A DNA stretch of 64,000 nucleotides, taken from contig NZ_FOLL01000001.1 of NCBI RefSeq assembly GCF_900112315.1, forward strand, positions 124,001 through 188,000. Direction: 5' to 3'. The notes under the pieces were generated by a model that saw nothing but the letters and a program-made list of their open reading frames with translations, was not told the DNA's origin and did not search any database. The first letter of the stretch is position 1; each line of letters starts with the position of its first letter. Both the position numbers and the translations under genes were made by a program. This document shows positions 24,036 to 32,535 of this stretch, in pieces. The DNA is from Parapedobacter composti. Lineage in GTDB: Bacteria > Bacteroidota > Bacteroidia > Sphingobacteriales > Sphingobacteriaceae.

Positions 24036-24857
24036 ATGGCTTTAGACATGTTAGCGATCATACGGGCGGGATATAAGCCGGTACAACCTACCATAACCCC
24101 GGCGGGCGAGTCGGTGACATACGAAGAAATATTGCCGGATCATAGGCTGCGCCCGTATATTTATTGTTATTGGCAGCTCAAAACGAAGGCTCCCCTACAG
24201 GCGCCGTTTACTTACCGTGTGGTGGCGGATGGCTGCATCGATGTCTTCTTCGAGTTGGGCCGACCTGAGGCGAGCTTCGTGATGGGCTTTTGTAAGCGGT
24301 ATACGGAATTTGAACTGGATAATGCATTTAACTACGTCGGTGTCCGGTTTCTGCCTACGATGTTTCCGCAGTTGTTCAACGTCGACGCATCCTCGTTGAG
24401 CAATCGTACCGAGGACTTGGGCGCTGTCATACCGTCCATGGCCCGTTTCGTTGCGGATCGGTTTGCCCCGGACCTGCCCACCCGTGCTGTCTGGCAACGG
24501 CTGGATGATTATTTTCTTCAGCATCTGGCCGGTATCGATTTTAATCAGGACCCGCGCTTATATGGCGCCATTGCCACGATCATGAAGAAATCGGGTGTGC
24601 TGAACCTGGAAAAAGACATCGATAGCGGTATCAGCCCGAGACAGCTGCGGAGGCTTTTCGAATACTATATTGGCGACACGGCAAAGACGTTTTCCAAAGT
24701 GGTGCGTTTCCAAAATATCCTCCGCGCTAAACCTTCAACCCAAAATCTTCGGGAAAATAAGCTGTTTTATGATGCAGGCTATTACGATCAAGCTCACTTT
24801 ATCAAAGAGTTCAAAAGCTTGTATGGCGTGACACCGAGTCGCGCATTTGGAAGGTAA
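24036..24857 (+). CDS. AraC-family regulator (DUF6597-type N-terminus)
   Basis: A 273-residue protein. The N-terminal part (about 25-150, LPDHRLRPYIYCYWQLKT, ADGCIDVFFELG, FVMGFCKRY, YVGVRFLPTMFP) is the sensor type called DUF6597. The C-terminal part (about 190-273) holds the two helix-turn-helix motifs of AraC proteins (ISPRQLRRLFEYYIG, then YDAGYYDQAHFIKEFKSLYG). The neighbouring VOC-family gene is a possible target, but nothing in the sequence names a ligand. Confidence 0.88.
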   Translation: MALDMLAIIRAGYKPVQPTITPAGESVTYEEILPDHRLRPYIYCYWQLKTKAPLQAPFTYRVVADGCIDVFFELGRPEASFVMGFCKRYTEFELDNAFNYVGVRFLPTMFPQLFNVDASSLSNRTEDLGAVIPSMARFVADRFAPDLPTRAVWQRLDDYFLQHLAGIDFNQDPRLYGAIATIMKKSGVLNLEKDIDSGISPRQLRRLFEYYIGDTAKTFSKVVRFQNILRAKPSTQNLRENKLFYDAGYYDQAHFIKEFKSLYGVTPSRAFGR

Positions 24858-24969
24858 CTCGTCCGATTTTTACAATTTTAGGTCGCCATCTCGGTGCATT
24901 TTTGCATAGGCAAGACAAAAGAATTATTGCGTGCACGCAAGTAGCAGGCAACACAAAAATCCAGACAAA

Positions 24970-25347
24970 ATGAAATTAAATGCAGGAATCATCACCGAAA
25001 AACTGGCCGAAAGCAAGGCCTTTTACACCGAAACACTGGGGTTTGGGGTAACATTCGAAAACGAGTTTTATCTCCTGTTGCACACCCCGGGCCACACCGC
25101 CGAAATCAGCTTTCTGTTGCCTGATCACCCTTCGCAGCAACCCTTATTCCAGCCTGCATTTGGCGGACAGGGAATCTATCTTACCATCGAAGTGGAGGAT
25201 GTGGATGAATTATACGAAGCGGTAAAAGCGAAAGGGGTCCCGGTAGCAATTGACCTCAGGGACGAACCGTGGGGTGACAGGCATTTCGCCATTGTCGATC
25301 CCAACGGCGTCGGGGTCGATATTGTTACGTATTCGGCAACGGAATAA
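24970..25347 (+). CDS. VOC-superfamily (glyoxalase/dioxygenase-fold) protein
   Basis: A 125-residue protein with paired beta-alpha-beta-beta-beta modules: KLNAGIITEKLAESKAFYTE then GFGVTFENEFYLLLH in the first, and GIYLTIEVEDVDELYEAV then EPWGDRHFAIVDPNGVGVDI in the second. ATG 24970 is preferred over an upstream GTG (24931) because the domain begins there. The family includes glyoxalases, antibiotic-resistance proteins and thiol transferases. The reaction here is unknown. Confidence 0.85.
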   Translation: MKLNAGIITEKLAESKAFYTETLGFGVTFENEFYLLLHTPGHTAEISFLLPDHPSQQPLFQPAFGGQGIYLTIEVEDVDELYEAVKAKGVPVAIDLRDEPWGDRHFAIVDPNGVGVDIVTYSATE

Positions 25348-25442
25348 ACCCTTTTTTGTCCCGCGGACATCGGAGCATGCGTTATTCGGCTGCAAAATGG
25401 GTATACTCCCGGTGCCGGGCCCGAAAATCCAACATGGTTTTA

Positions 25443-25473
25443 CTATGCAAGCATAGCATTTTTGTTATATTTG
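25443..25473 (+). promoter_or_regulatory. Promoter with an embedded dyad, upstream of acyl-CoA dehydrogenase
   Basis: TATATTTG at 25466-25473 matches the -7 element exactly. Between the expected -33 position and it lies CTATGCAAGCATAG (25443-25456), two perfect 6-bp arms around a 2-bp centre. Such a site suits a dimeric repressor of the TetR/MarR/GntR kinds that often control acyl-CoA dehydrogenases. No clear TTTG -33 element is visible. Confidence 0.5.
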
Positions 25474-25495
25474 CTTCGTAAGGAGCCTGTCAATT

Positions 25496-26638
25496 ATGAT
25501 TTTCGAACTCACCGAAGAACAACGAATGATCCGGGATATCGCTCGGGACTTTGCACAAAATGAGTTGAAACCCGGCGTCATCGAGCGCGATGAGCAACAG
25601 CGCTTTCCTGCCGAACAGGTCAAGAAGCTGGGCGAACTGGGCTTTTTAGGGATGATGGTCGCCTCCAAATACAACGGCGCAGGGCTTGATGCGGTATCGT
25701 ACGTATTGGTGATGGAAGAGCTTTCCAAGATTGACGCGTCTGCATCGGTGGTGGTGTCGGTCAACAATTCATTGGTGTGCTACGGCCTCGAACAATACGG
25801 CACAGAGGAGCAGAAAGAGAAGTACCTAAAGCCATTGGCTGTCGGGGAGCACATCGGCGCATTCTGCCTCTCGGAACCCGAAGCGGGGTCAGACGCCACC
25901 TCACAGCGTACCATGGCTGCGGATATGGGCGATTATTACCTGCTTAATGGCACCAAAAACTGGATTACCAACGGCGGCACCGCCTCCACGTACCTGGTGA
26001 TGGCCCAAACCCATCCCGAAAAGGGGCACCGGGGCATCAACGCGTTCATCGTGGAAAAAGGAATGGAGGGATTCACGGTTGGGTCCAAGGAAAATAAGCT
26101 GGGCATCCGCGGGTCAGATACGCACTCGCTCCATTTCAGCGATGTAAAAGTGCCCAAGGAAAACCGCATCGGAGAGGACGGTTTCGGATTTAAGTTTGCC
26201 ATGAAGACACTCGAAGGCGGGCGTATCGGCATTGCGGCGCAGGCACTGGGTATTGCTTCGGGCGCGTATGAGCTGGCACTGAACTATGCCAAGGAGCGTC
26301 AGACCTTTGGCAAACCCATCGCCCAGCACCAAGCTATCCAGTTCAAGTTGGCTGATATGGCCACTCAGATAGAAGCGGCAAGGTTGCTTTGCCTAAAGGC
26401 TGCCTGGTTGAAAGATCAGGGCCAGCCCTATGCGCAGGCTGCTTCCATGGCCAAACTGTACGCCTCCGAGGTGGCGATGAAAACTACCGTCGAAGCGGTG
26501 CAGATTCATGGCGGCTACGGCTACGTAAAAGAATACCACGTCGAACGCCTGATGCGCGACGCCAAGATTACCCAAATCTATGAAGGTACCTCGGAAATCC
26601 AACGGATGGTCATTGCAAGGGATTTGTTGAGCGGGTAG
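25496..26638 (+). CDS. Short-chain (butyryl-type) acyl-CoA dehydrogenase
   Basis: A 380-residue flavoprotein of the usual length. The N-terminal helical domain begins FELTEEQRMIRDIARDFAQN. The FAD/substrate segment is FCLSEPEAGSDATSQRT, and W-I-T-N-G follows. The C-terminal signature IHGGYGYVKEYHVERLMRDA is followed by ITQIYEGTSEIQR, whose Glu in YEGTSE is the catalytic base of the short/medium-chain group. It oxidises acyl-CoA to enoyl-CoA and passes electrons to ETF. It stands alone after a promoter with a dyad operator. Confidence 0.92.
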   Translation: MIFELTEEQRMIRDIARDFAQNELKPGVIERDEQQRFPAEQVKKLGELGFLGMMVASKYNGAGLDAVSYVLVMEELSKIDASASVVVSVNNSLVCYGLEQYGTEEQKEKYLKPLAVGEHIGAFCLSEPEAGSDATSQRTMAADMGDYYLLNGTKNWITNGGTASTYLVMAQTHPEKGHRGINAFIVEKGMEGFTVGSKENKLGIRGSDTHSLHFSDVKVPKENRIGEDGFGFKFAMKTLEGGRIGIAAQALGIASGAYELALNYAKERQTFGKPIAQHQAIQFKLADMATQIEAARLLCLKAAWLKDQGQPYAQAASMAKLYASEVAMKTTVEAVQIHGGYGYVKEYHVERLMRDAKITQIYEGTSEIQRMVIARDLLSG

Positions 26639-26648
26639 CCCGTACCAG

Positions 26649-28844
26649 TTATTTCCCTCCGGGCGGGCAATGCTGGCGCAGGAAGTTCGTATATAGCGTA
26701 GCCAGATGTTCGGCGGTGCCCTCTTCCTCGTTGATGCTGTGGCTCCGGTTTGGATAGGCCATGAAAGCGAACTGCCGGTTGTGCTTAATCAATTCGTTGA
26801 TAAGTAGTTCGGCATGCTGGTAATGCACATTGTCATCGGCCGTACCGTGGATATACAGCAGATTGCCAACCAGATTTTTGGCATGCGTAACGGGCGAACC
26901 CTGGACAAACGGTGTCCGGTCTTCCTGCGGTAGCCCCATATAGCGTTCTTGATAAATGTTGTCATACATCAGTTGGTCGGCAACCGCTGCAACCGCTATG
27001 CCGGTTTTATAGATTTCCGGATATTGGAAGAGCAGGTTCAGCGTGGATGAGCCGCCGCCGCTCCATCCCCATACCGCTACGCGTGAGGAGTCTATGAACG
27101 GCCATTTAAGGATTTCCTTTGCGGCCATGGCTTGGTCGCGGATGTTCAGTGTGCCGATGTTTTTGTAAATAGACTTCCGCCACGTACGGCCCTTGGGTGC
27201 AGGTGTGCCGCGGTTTTCAACGGAAATATAAATATAGCCGTCAGCTGCCATATCTCCACGGTACAGCCGGTTATGGCCGATGCCGTACGTATCAGTAACG
27301 GTTTGTCCGGCTGGCTCCCCATACACGTAGAATACAACGGGATACCTTTTGGTGGAGTCGAAGTCTTTGGGTTTGACCATCCAACCGTCCAGGTTAACGC
27401 CATCGGCTGTTGTCACCGTAAAAAATTCAGCTTTGGACGCAGTGGCCGGAGGTCTGGTGGTTTGACCTTTCACCAGCACGTTGTGGTCTGGCAGGCTCAC
27501 CACTTCCCCTCCGTTGAACAGCTCGTGGCTGCTGAATGTATGGAACGCAACGGTGCCGTTTGGCGACACGTTATAATGATGCGTGCCGGCTTGATCAGCC
27601 GGTGTTAGGCGTTCAGGTTGACCGCCGGTCAGCTTCACGCGGTAGAGGTAACGTTGTGTGGCATTTTCCGGCGATGCCGAAAAATAAATATAGCCACGGG
27701 CCTCGTCAATCCGGTTGATACCGATGACGTCATAATCGCCCGGTGTGATGAGTTTTTCGTTTCCCTTACGGTCTACCCGGTACAAATGGCGCCAGCCGTC
27801 TTTCTCGCTAACCCAAATAAATTCTTTCCCGTTGTTTATCCACTCCCAGCCGGAGGGGTCGTCGTCGTTCCAGCGGGATTTGATGTCTATCCAAGCGTCG
27901 TCGGTTTCCCGGTAGATGGGCTGGCAACTGCCCGTTGAGGCATTGGCCAGGTAAAGTGTGCTTCGCTGTTGCCTGCGGTCCAGCTGCTGGATAATGAGTT
28001 CATCGCTGTTGGCGGCCCATTCCATGCGCGGCAGGTAGTGCTCCACCGGGTCGCCCGGAACGGCCATCTCAACCGTATTGCCCTGTTGGACATCCACCAC
28101 GGAAATTGATGCGCCACTGGGTGCCTCGCCCACTTTGGGGTATTCCACGGGAATCGTGTAAGAATAGGTGGAATCCGTATTGTTAATCATCAGGAAATTC
28201 CGTATCGTGCGGGCGTCGATGGTCCAGAAAGCAATTTTCCGGCTGTCGGGCGACCAGCGGAACCCGTCGCGGCAGCCGAATTCTTCCTCATACGCCCAGT
28301 CGAATGTGCCGTGGATGATGCGATCCGTACCATCGTCCGTCAGCGCGCTTATGGTGTGTGTCGCCAAGTCTTCGACATATAGGTTGTGGCCGCTCACGTA
28401 GGCGGCCTTCTTCCCGTCGGGCGACAGCTTGGCGTATTGCAGGGAAGACTCCGGGAAAGACGCGCCCAGTTGTCGGAGCGAGCGGTCGTTCCGGTTATAC
28501 ACCCAGTAGTCGCCGCGGGTATCATAGCGCCATACCCGTTTAGTGTTGGTGTTGATCAGTATCAGCTTTCCATCTTCCGATAGGGAAAACCGGACAACAG
28601 GCAACGGCGTGTTCCGGCCAGCGGGCGTCAGGTCGGTCCGTGAGGCCAGTACCGTGCGCTGTTGTGGGTCGGACACCTCCACGGCCACAATTTCTCCCTG
28701 TACGCTGTTAATGATAGACTTGCCATCGGCTGTCCACAGCGGCTGCTGCCGCACCTGGGCTTTCGCCACATACAGACTCATTGCCGCGATGAACAACAGT
28801 GCGAATCGACAATGTTTTAATGGTAAGAATATCCGGTTCATCAT
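26649..28844 (-). CDS. Secreted dipeptidyl peptidase IV-like S9 peptidase
   Basis: A 731-residue protein with a signal peptide (about 1-29). An N-terminal eight-bladed DPP-IV beta-propeller follows (about 40-500; the segment FDWAYEEEFGCRDGFRWSPD contains the double Glu that binds the substrate N-terminus in DPP-IV). The C-terminal alpha/beta hydrolase has Ser595 (WGWSGGGSS), Asp in HGTADDNVHYQ and His in NRSHSI. DPP-IV enzymes remove X-Pro or X-Ala dipeptides. It is the last gene of the six-gene minus-strand operon with hydroxyproline catabolic enzymes, so it probably feeds that pathway. Confidence 0.9.
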   Translation of the reverse strand: MMNRIFLPLKHCRFALLFIAAMSLYVAKAQVRQQPLWTADGKSIINSVQGEIVAVEVSDPQQRTVLASRTDLTPAGRNTPLPVVRFSLSEDGKLILINTNTKRVWRYDTRGDYWVYNRNDRSLRQLGASFPESSLQYAKLSPDGKKAAYVSGHNLYVEDLATHTISALTDDGTDRIIHGTFDWAYEEEFGCRDGFRWSPDSRKIAFWTIDARTIRNFLMINNTDSTYSYTIPVEYPKVGEAPSGASISVVDVQQGNTVEMAVPGDPVEHYLPRMEWAANSDELIIQQLDRRQQRSTLYLANASTGSCQPIYRETDDAWIDIKSRWNDDDPSGWEWINNGKEFIWVSEKDGWRHLYRVDRKGNEKLITPGDYDVIGINRIDEARGYIYFSASPENATQRYLYRVKLTGGQPERLTPADQAGTHHYNVSPNGTVAFHTFSSHELFNGGEVVSLPDHNVLVKGQTTRPPATASKAEFFTVTTADGVNLDGWMVKPKDFDSTKRYPVVFYVYGEPAGQTVTDTYGIGHNRLYRGDMAADGYIYISVENRGTPAPKGRTWRKSIYKNIGTLNIRDQAMAAKEILKWPFIDSSRVAVWGWSGGGSSTLNLLFQYPEIYKTGIAVAAVADQLMYDNIYQERYMGLPQEDRTPFVQGSPVTHAKNLVGNLLYIHGTADDNVHYQHAELLINELIKHNRQFAFMAYPNRSHSINEEEGTAEHLATLYTNFLRQHCPPGGK

Positions 28845-28853
28845 ACGTTTGCA

Positions 28854-30245
28854 TTATCCATCCCGCAGCGCTTCGATGGCTGTAACAGACTTAGCCAGTG
28901 GCTTGCCCAGTATGCGGTAACCATCAGCCGTTACGAGCACATCGTCTTCGATACGGATTCCACCGAAGCTACGGAATTTTTCCACATTGTCATAATTAAT
29001 GAAGGCAGCCAGCTTCTTTTCCGCCCGCCAGCGGTCAATTAGTTCCGGGATAAAATACAGTCCGGGTTCCACGGTCACGACAAATCCTGGCTGTAGCTCA
29101 CGTGCCAGACGGAGAGACTTGAGTCCGAAGGTTTGCGTATCTTTCCGGAGCGCGTCGGTATAGCCCACATATTGTTCACCTAAGTCTTCCATATCATGCA
29201 CGTCAAGCCCCATCATGTGCCCCGTGCCGCACTGGAAGAACAGCGTATGCGCACCGGCATCGACGGCCGCATCGGTGTCGCCTTTCATCAACCCCAGATC
29301 CTTTAAACCATCCACCAATGCACGGCAGGCCGTGAAATGGATGTCCAGGTAACGGACGCGGGGGGCAATGGTACCCGTGGCCGTTTCCAGCGCATGAAGG
29401 ACCACTTCGTAAGCATCCTTCTGCAACGGCGTAAACCGCCGCCCCGCGGGAAACGTGCGGGTCAGGTCGGCCGCATACCCGAGCGGGGTTTCCGCGCCCG
29501 AATCGTTCAGCACGAGCTGGCCTTCCCGAAGTGTGTTGCCATGGTAGTGGTTATGCAGCACTTGTCCGCGAGTGGTCAAGATAGTGGGGTAGGCCAATGC
29601 ATAGCCCTGCCGCTGCGCCGTGTATTGTACGGTTGCAGCCAGTTCCTGTTCGCGCATGCCGGTCTTTGCCGACCGCATGACGGCCAGGTGCATGTCAACC
29701 GTCACATTAACCGCTTTTTCGATTTCGGCAATTTCTTCCGGCGATTTCACCGACCGCTGAGCCACAACGGCTTTGATGAGTTCCACAGACGCAGCCAAGG
29801 AAAGCCGCTCTACCGGTATACCCAGCACTTGCGACAGCCTGATGCGGTTGGCGGGCCGGTAAGGGGGCAGGAAATGGATAGGCCTGCCCTTCTGCAGGGC
29901 TTCGGTGATGACGCCGGTGAGGGCACCGGTTGGGCGTGTTTCCGTCACGCCGGATGCTGCAGCTTTCGCTTGCAGCGTTTCCTGTTTGCCCATCCAGATT
30001 ACATCGTCTATGCTCTGCTCATCGCCAAACAGGAGGGTACGGTTTTCATCGATATCGATAACGGCCGTCAAATCAGGGGTCGCTATGCCAAAATAGTAAA
30101 GGAACGTGCTGTCTTGCCGGAAGGGATATGGGTTGTCCGGGTAATTGATGGGCGACTCCCCGTTGCCCGACAGCAGCACCATCCCCGATGTTAGACGGGC
30201 TTTCAGTTCATTCCTGCGGGTAACGTACGTTTTTGTGTCGAACAT
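28854..30245 (-). CDS. Xaa-Pro aminopeptidase (aminopeptidase P family, M24B)
   Basis: A 463-residue enzyme with an N-terminal creatinase-like domain (about 1-165) and a C-terminal pita-bread metallopeptidase domain. Metal ligands are visible in order: Asp in LVLNDSGAE, Asp in AADLTRTFP, His in GTGHMMGLDVHD, Glu in VTVEPGLYF and Glu in RIEDDVLVT. It removes the N-terminal residue from X-Pro peptides. There is no signal peptide, so it should act in the cytoplasm on imported peptides. Between the FAD-enzyme gene (13 bp gap) and the DPP-IV gene (9 bp gap), hence cotranscribed. Confidence 0.9.
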   Translation of the reverse strand: MFDTKTYVTRRNELKARLTSGMVLLSGNGESPINYPDNPYPFRQDSTFLYYFGIATPDLTAVIDIDENRTLLFGDEQSIDDVIWMGKQETLQAKAAASGVTETRPTGALTGVITEALQKGRPIHFLPPYRPANRIRLSQVLGIPVERLSLAASVELIKAVVAQRSVKSPEEIAEIEKAVNVTVDMHLAVMRSAKTGMREQELAATVQYTAQRQGYALAYPTILTTRGQVLHNHYHGNTLREGQLVLNDSGAETPLGYAADLTRTFPAGRRFTPLQKDAYEVVLHALETATGTIAPRVRYLDIHFTACRALVDGLKDLGLMKGDTDAAVDAGAHTLFFQCGTGHMMGLDVHDMEDLGEQYVGYTDALRKDTQTFGLKSLRLARELQPGFVVTVEPGLYFIPELIDRWRAEKKLAAFINYDNVEKFRSFGGIRIEDDVLVTADGYRILGKPLAKSVTAIEALRDG

Positions 30246-30258
30246 GTTTTGGAGAGAA

Positions 30259-31509
30259 TTATTGAAAACGGTCGGGCGTAAAAAGTGTGATATCGGAGGA
30301 GGGCGGTGTTCCGTTGGCGAGTTCAGCGACGATTTTACCGGTTGCTGGCCCCATGCTGAGTCCCATCATGCCCATGCCGCCCGCCACAATCAGGTTATCA
30401 ATAGATGCCGCCCGCCCAAGATAGGGCAGTCCATCGGGTGAGCAGGGTCTGAATCCAAGCCATATTGCCTCGTCTGCTGGCAGTGGGAGCCGGTACTCCG
30501 GATAATATTCCGGTATCGATTGGACAATGCCTTCTACACGTTTTATATTAATGCCCCGGTTGATGGGGGCCAGCTCCATGGTGCCGCCGATGCGGACCTT
30601 GCCGTTCATGGGCGTGACGGCTACGCGGGCTTCCAGCAACAACGCCGGATACCTCAGCTTTCCGGCGTAGGCGTCCGTCATGAATGAATAGCCCTTGCCG
30701 GGCATCAGCGGAATATTCAGCCTTGCCTTTTTCGCGAGCTGTTGCAACCAAGCTCCTCCCGTGAGCACGACCACATCGGGGGAATAGCTGTCGGTGCGGG
30801 TTTCCACGGAGGCGATCCGGCCCTGTTTGAGGGTGAAGCGGGTGACTTCAGCCTTCGGAATAAGCGCTGCCCCAAGTTGTCTAAGTTTGTCAGTTAAGCC
30901 GCTCATCAACGCCGGCGGGTAAAGGTGGCTGTCGCATCGGTAATGGACAGCACCCCTGACGTCGAGTCGGACGTCCGGTTCCAACTGCTGCACTTGGCTA
31001 CGGTTCAACACCTCTACATCCAATCCCAGTGATCGGGCTTTTTCTGCCAGGTGGATTTCTTCTTCTTCCGTTTTAGGTGTTTTGTAGAGCATCAGGATGC
31101 CGCGGCGCTCCAGTCCGAACCCGCCGTGCAGATCGTCTGCCAGTTCATCGTAAAGCGCTTTACTTAAGTTGTTCAGCGCAAGGATATGCGGTGCACTGCG
31201 GTTAACATGGCCGGCATTGGTGTGCTGGAGAAATTTGAACCCCCAGGAAAGTGCCGAAAGGCTAAGGGTTGGTTTGACATAGAACGGGCTTCGGCTGTCA
31301 AGCAGCCATTTGATGCCCTGGGTGACGATGCCGGGCGCGGCCAGTGGTGTGAAATGGCTGGGTACGATCATTCCGGCATTGCCATAAGAGCAGTTATCGG
31401 AGAAATCACCTTTATCCACAATGCGCACGTCCCAGCCGTCTTTGGCAAGGTAATAACCGGAAGACAGTCCGGTGATTCCACCGCCGATGATGAGTACAGA
31501 ACCTTTCAT
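30259..31509 (-). CDS. FAD-dependent D-amino-acid dehydrogenase, probable D-hydroxyproline dehydrogenase
   Basis: A 416-residue DadA/DAO-type flavoprotein. The N-terminal dinucleotide-binding motif is LIIGGGITGLSSGYYLA. The C-terminal FAD segment is NLIVAGGMGMMGLSMGP, with W-L-G-F-R-P-C-S-P-D-G-L-P before it. In the known catabolism of trans-4-hydroxy-L-proline, the D-isomer made by the epimerase is oxidised to 1-pyrroline-4-hydroxy-2-carboxylate by such an enzyme. The epimerase gene is 18 bp upstream and the deaminase and dehydrogenase genes follow the same scheme, so this substrate is very likely. Confidence 0.85.
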   Translation of the reverse strand: MKGSVLIIGGGITGLSSGYYLAKDGWDVRIVDKGDFSDNCSYGNAGMIVPSHFTPLAAPGIVTQGIKWLLDSRSPFYVKPTLSLSALSWGFKFLQHTNAGHVNRSAPHILALNNLSKALYDELADDLHGGFGLERRGILMLYKTPKTEEEEIHLAEKARSLGLDVEVLNRSQVQQLEPDVRLDVRGAVHYRCDSHLYPPALMSGLTDKLRQLGAALIPKAEVTRFTLKQGRIASVETRTDSYSPDVVVLTGGAWLQQLAKKARLNIPLMPGKGYSFMTDAYAGKLRYPALLLEARVAVTPMNGKVRIGGTMELAPINRGINIKRVEGIVQSIPEYYPEYRLPLPADEAIWLGFRPCSPDGLPYLGRAASIDNLIVAGGMGMMGLSMGPATGKIVAELANGTPPSSDITLFTPDRFQ

Positions 31510-31527
31510 TTTGCCAACCCCTGATAA

Positions 31528-32535
31528 TTAGATAACCTGAAAACCATGTGCATAAGGGTCGTCGTCATCCATCATAATCGTGTTATATCCCGTAACCATT
31601 GCCCATCCTGCTATGCCGGGCACGATAGCCGGTTTGCCGTCGCCGAAGGCATTGGGGATTTCTGCTTCTATCGTTCCCGTGAATTTGGAGCCGATGACGC
31701 TTTCATGGATAAAACGGTCGCCAGGGCGGAGTTTGCCTTTGGCATGCCATTGCGCCATGCGGGCCGATGTGCCGGTGCCGCAGGGCGATCGGTCAATAGC
31801 CTTTTCGCCGTAAAAGACCGCATTCCGTGCGGTGGAAGCCGAGTCAAGCACTGCTCCCGTCCACTGGATATGGCTAAGGCCATGGATATGGGGATCTTCC
31901 GGATGCACGAAGGTATATTGGTCGTTGAGCCGTTGGCGCAACACTCGGCTCCAACTGATGAGTTGTTCGGCTGAGTAATGTTCCAGTCCGTTGAAGTTAT
32001 CCTGTGGGTCTATGATGGCGTAAAAGTTGCCACCATAAGCTACGTCTACCTGCAATAAGCCCAAACCAGGGCATTCCACGGTAAGTCCTTCGGCTGCCAG
32101 AAAGGATTTGACATTAGTCAGTTTTACCGCCGTTACTTTTTTTCCCTCCTGTACATAGTCGATAAGCACGAGTCCGGCAGGGGTTTCCAGTCGCAGTTTC
32201 CCCGGTATTTTGGGGGTCAGCAGCCCCTCTTCGATGGCGATGGTGACTGTGCCGATGGTGCCGTGTCCACACATGGGCAGGCAGCCGCTGGTTTCGATAT
32301 ACAGTACACCCGTATCATTCGCAGGGTCAGATGGCGGATACAGGATGCTGCCGCTCATCATGTCGTGGCCACGGGGTTCAAACATCAGGCCTTTCCGAAT
32401 CCAATCATATTCAGCCAAAAAATGGAGCCTGCGCTCCATCATGCTGTTGCCCGACAGCACGGGGCCACCACCAGCCACTAACCGTACCGGATTGCCGCAG
32501 GTGTGGGCATCGATGCAAAAAAACGTCTTTCTCAT
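31528..32535 (-). CDS. 4-hydroxyproline 2-epimerase (proline racemase family)
   Basis: A 335-residue PLP-independent epimerase. Both catalytic cysteines are present: Cys89 in PMCGHGTIG and Cys252 in DRSPCGTGTSARMA. Two cysteines mark racemases/epimerases; the trans-3-hydroxyproline dehydratases of the same family have Thr in the second place. It interconverts trans-4-hydroxy-L-proline and cis-4-hydroxy-D-proline, the first step of the pathway completed by its neighbours. Its ATG overlaps the stop of the aldehyde dehydrogenase gene by 4 bp. Proline racemase is the alternative, less likely in this context. Confidence 0.9.
   Translation of the reverse strand: MRKTFFCIDAHTCGNPVRLVAGGGPVLSGNSMMERRLHFLAEYDWIRKGLMFEPRGHDMMSGSILYPPSDPANDTGVLYIETSGCLPMCGHGTIGTVTIAIEEGLLTPKIPGKLRLETPAGLVLIDYVQEGKKVTAVKLTNVKSFLAAEGLTVECPGLGLLQVDVAYGGNFYAIIDPQDNFNGLEHYSAEQLISWSRVLRQRLNDQYTFVHPEDPHIHGLSHIQWTGAVLDSASTARNAVFYGEKAIDRSPCGTGTSARMAQWHAKGKLRPGDRFIHESVIGSKFTGTIEAEIPNAFGDGKPAIVPGIAGWAMVTGYNTIMMDDDDPYAHGFQVI

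Noticed and set aside
29337..30194. 285-codon plus-strand frame opposite the Xaa-Pro aminopeptidase
   Set aside because: Fully antisense to a gene with all metal ligands in place and no family resemblance of its own.
31528..32535. trans-3-hydroxyproline dehydratase assignment for the proline racemase-family gene
   Set aside because: The dehydratase branch has Thr in place of the second catalytic cysteine; here both Cys89 and Cys252 are present.
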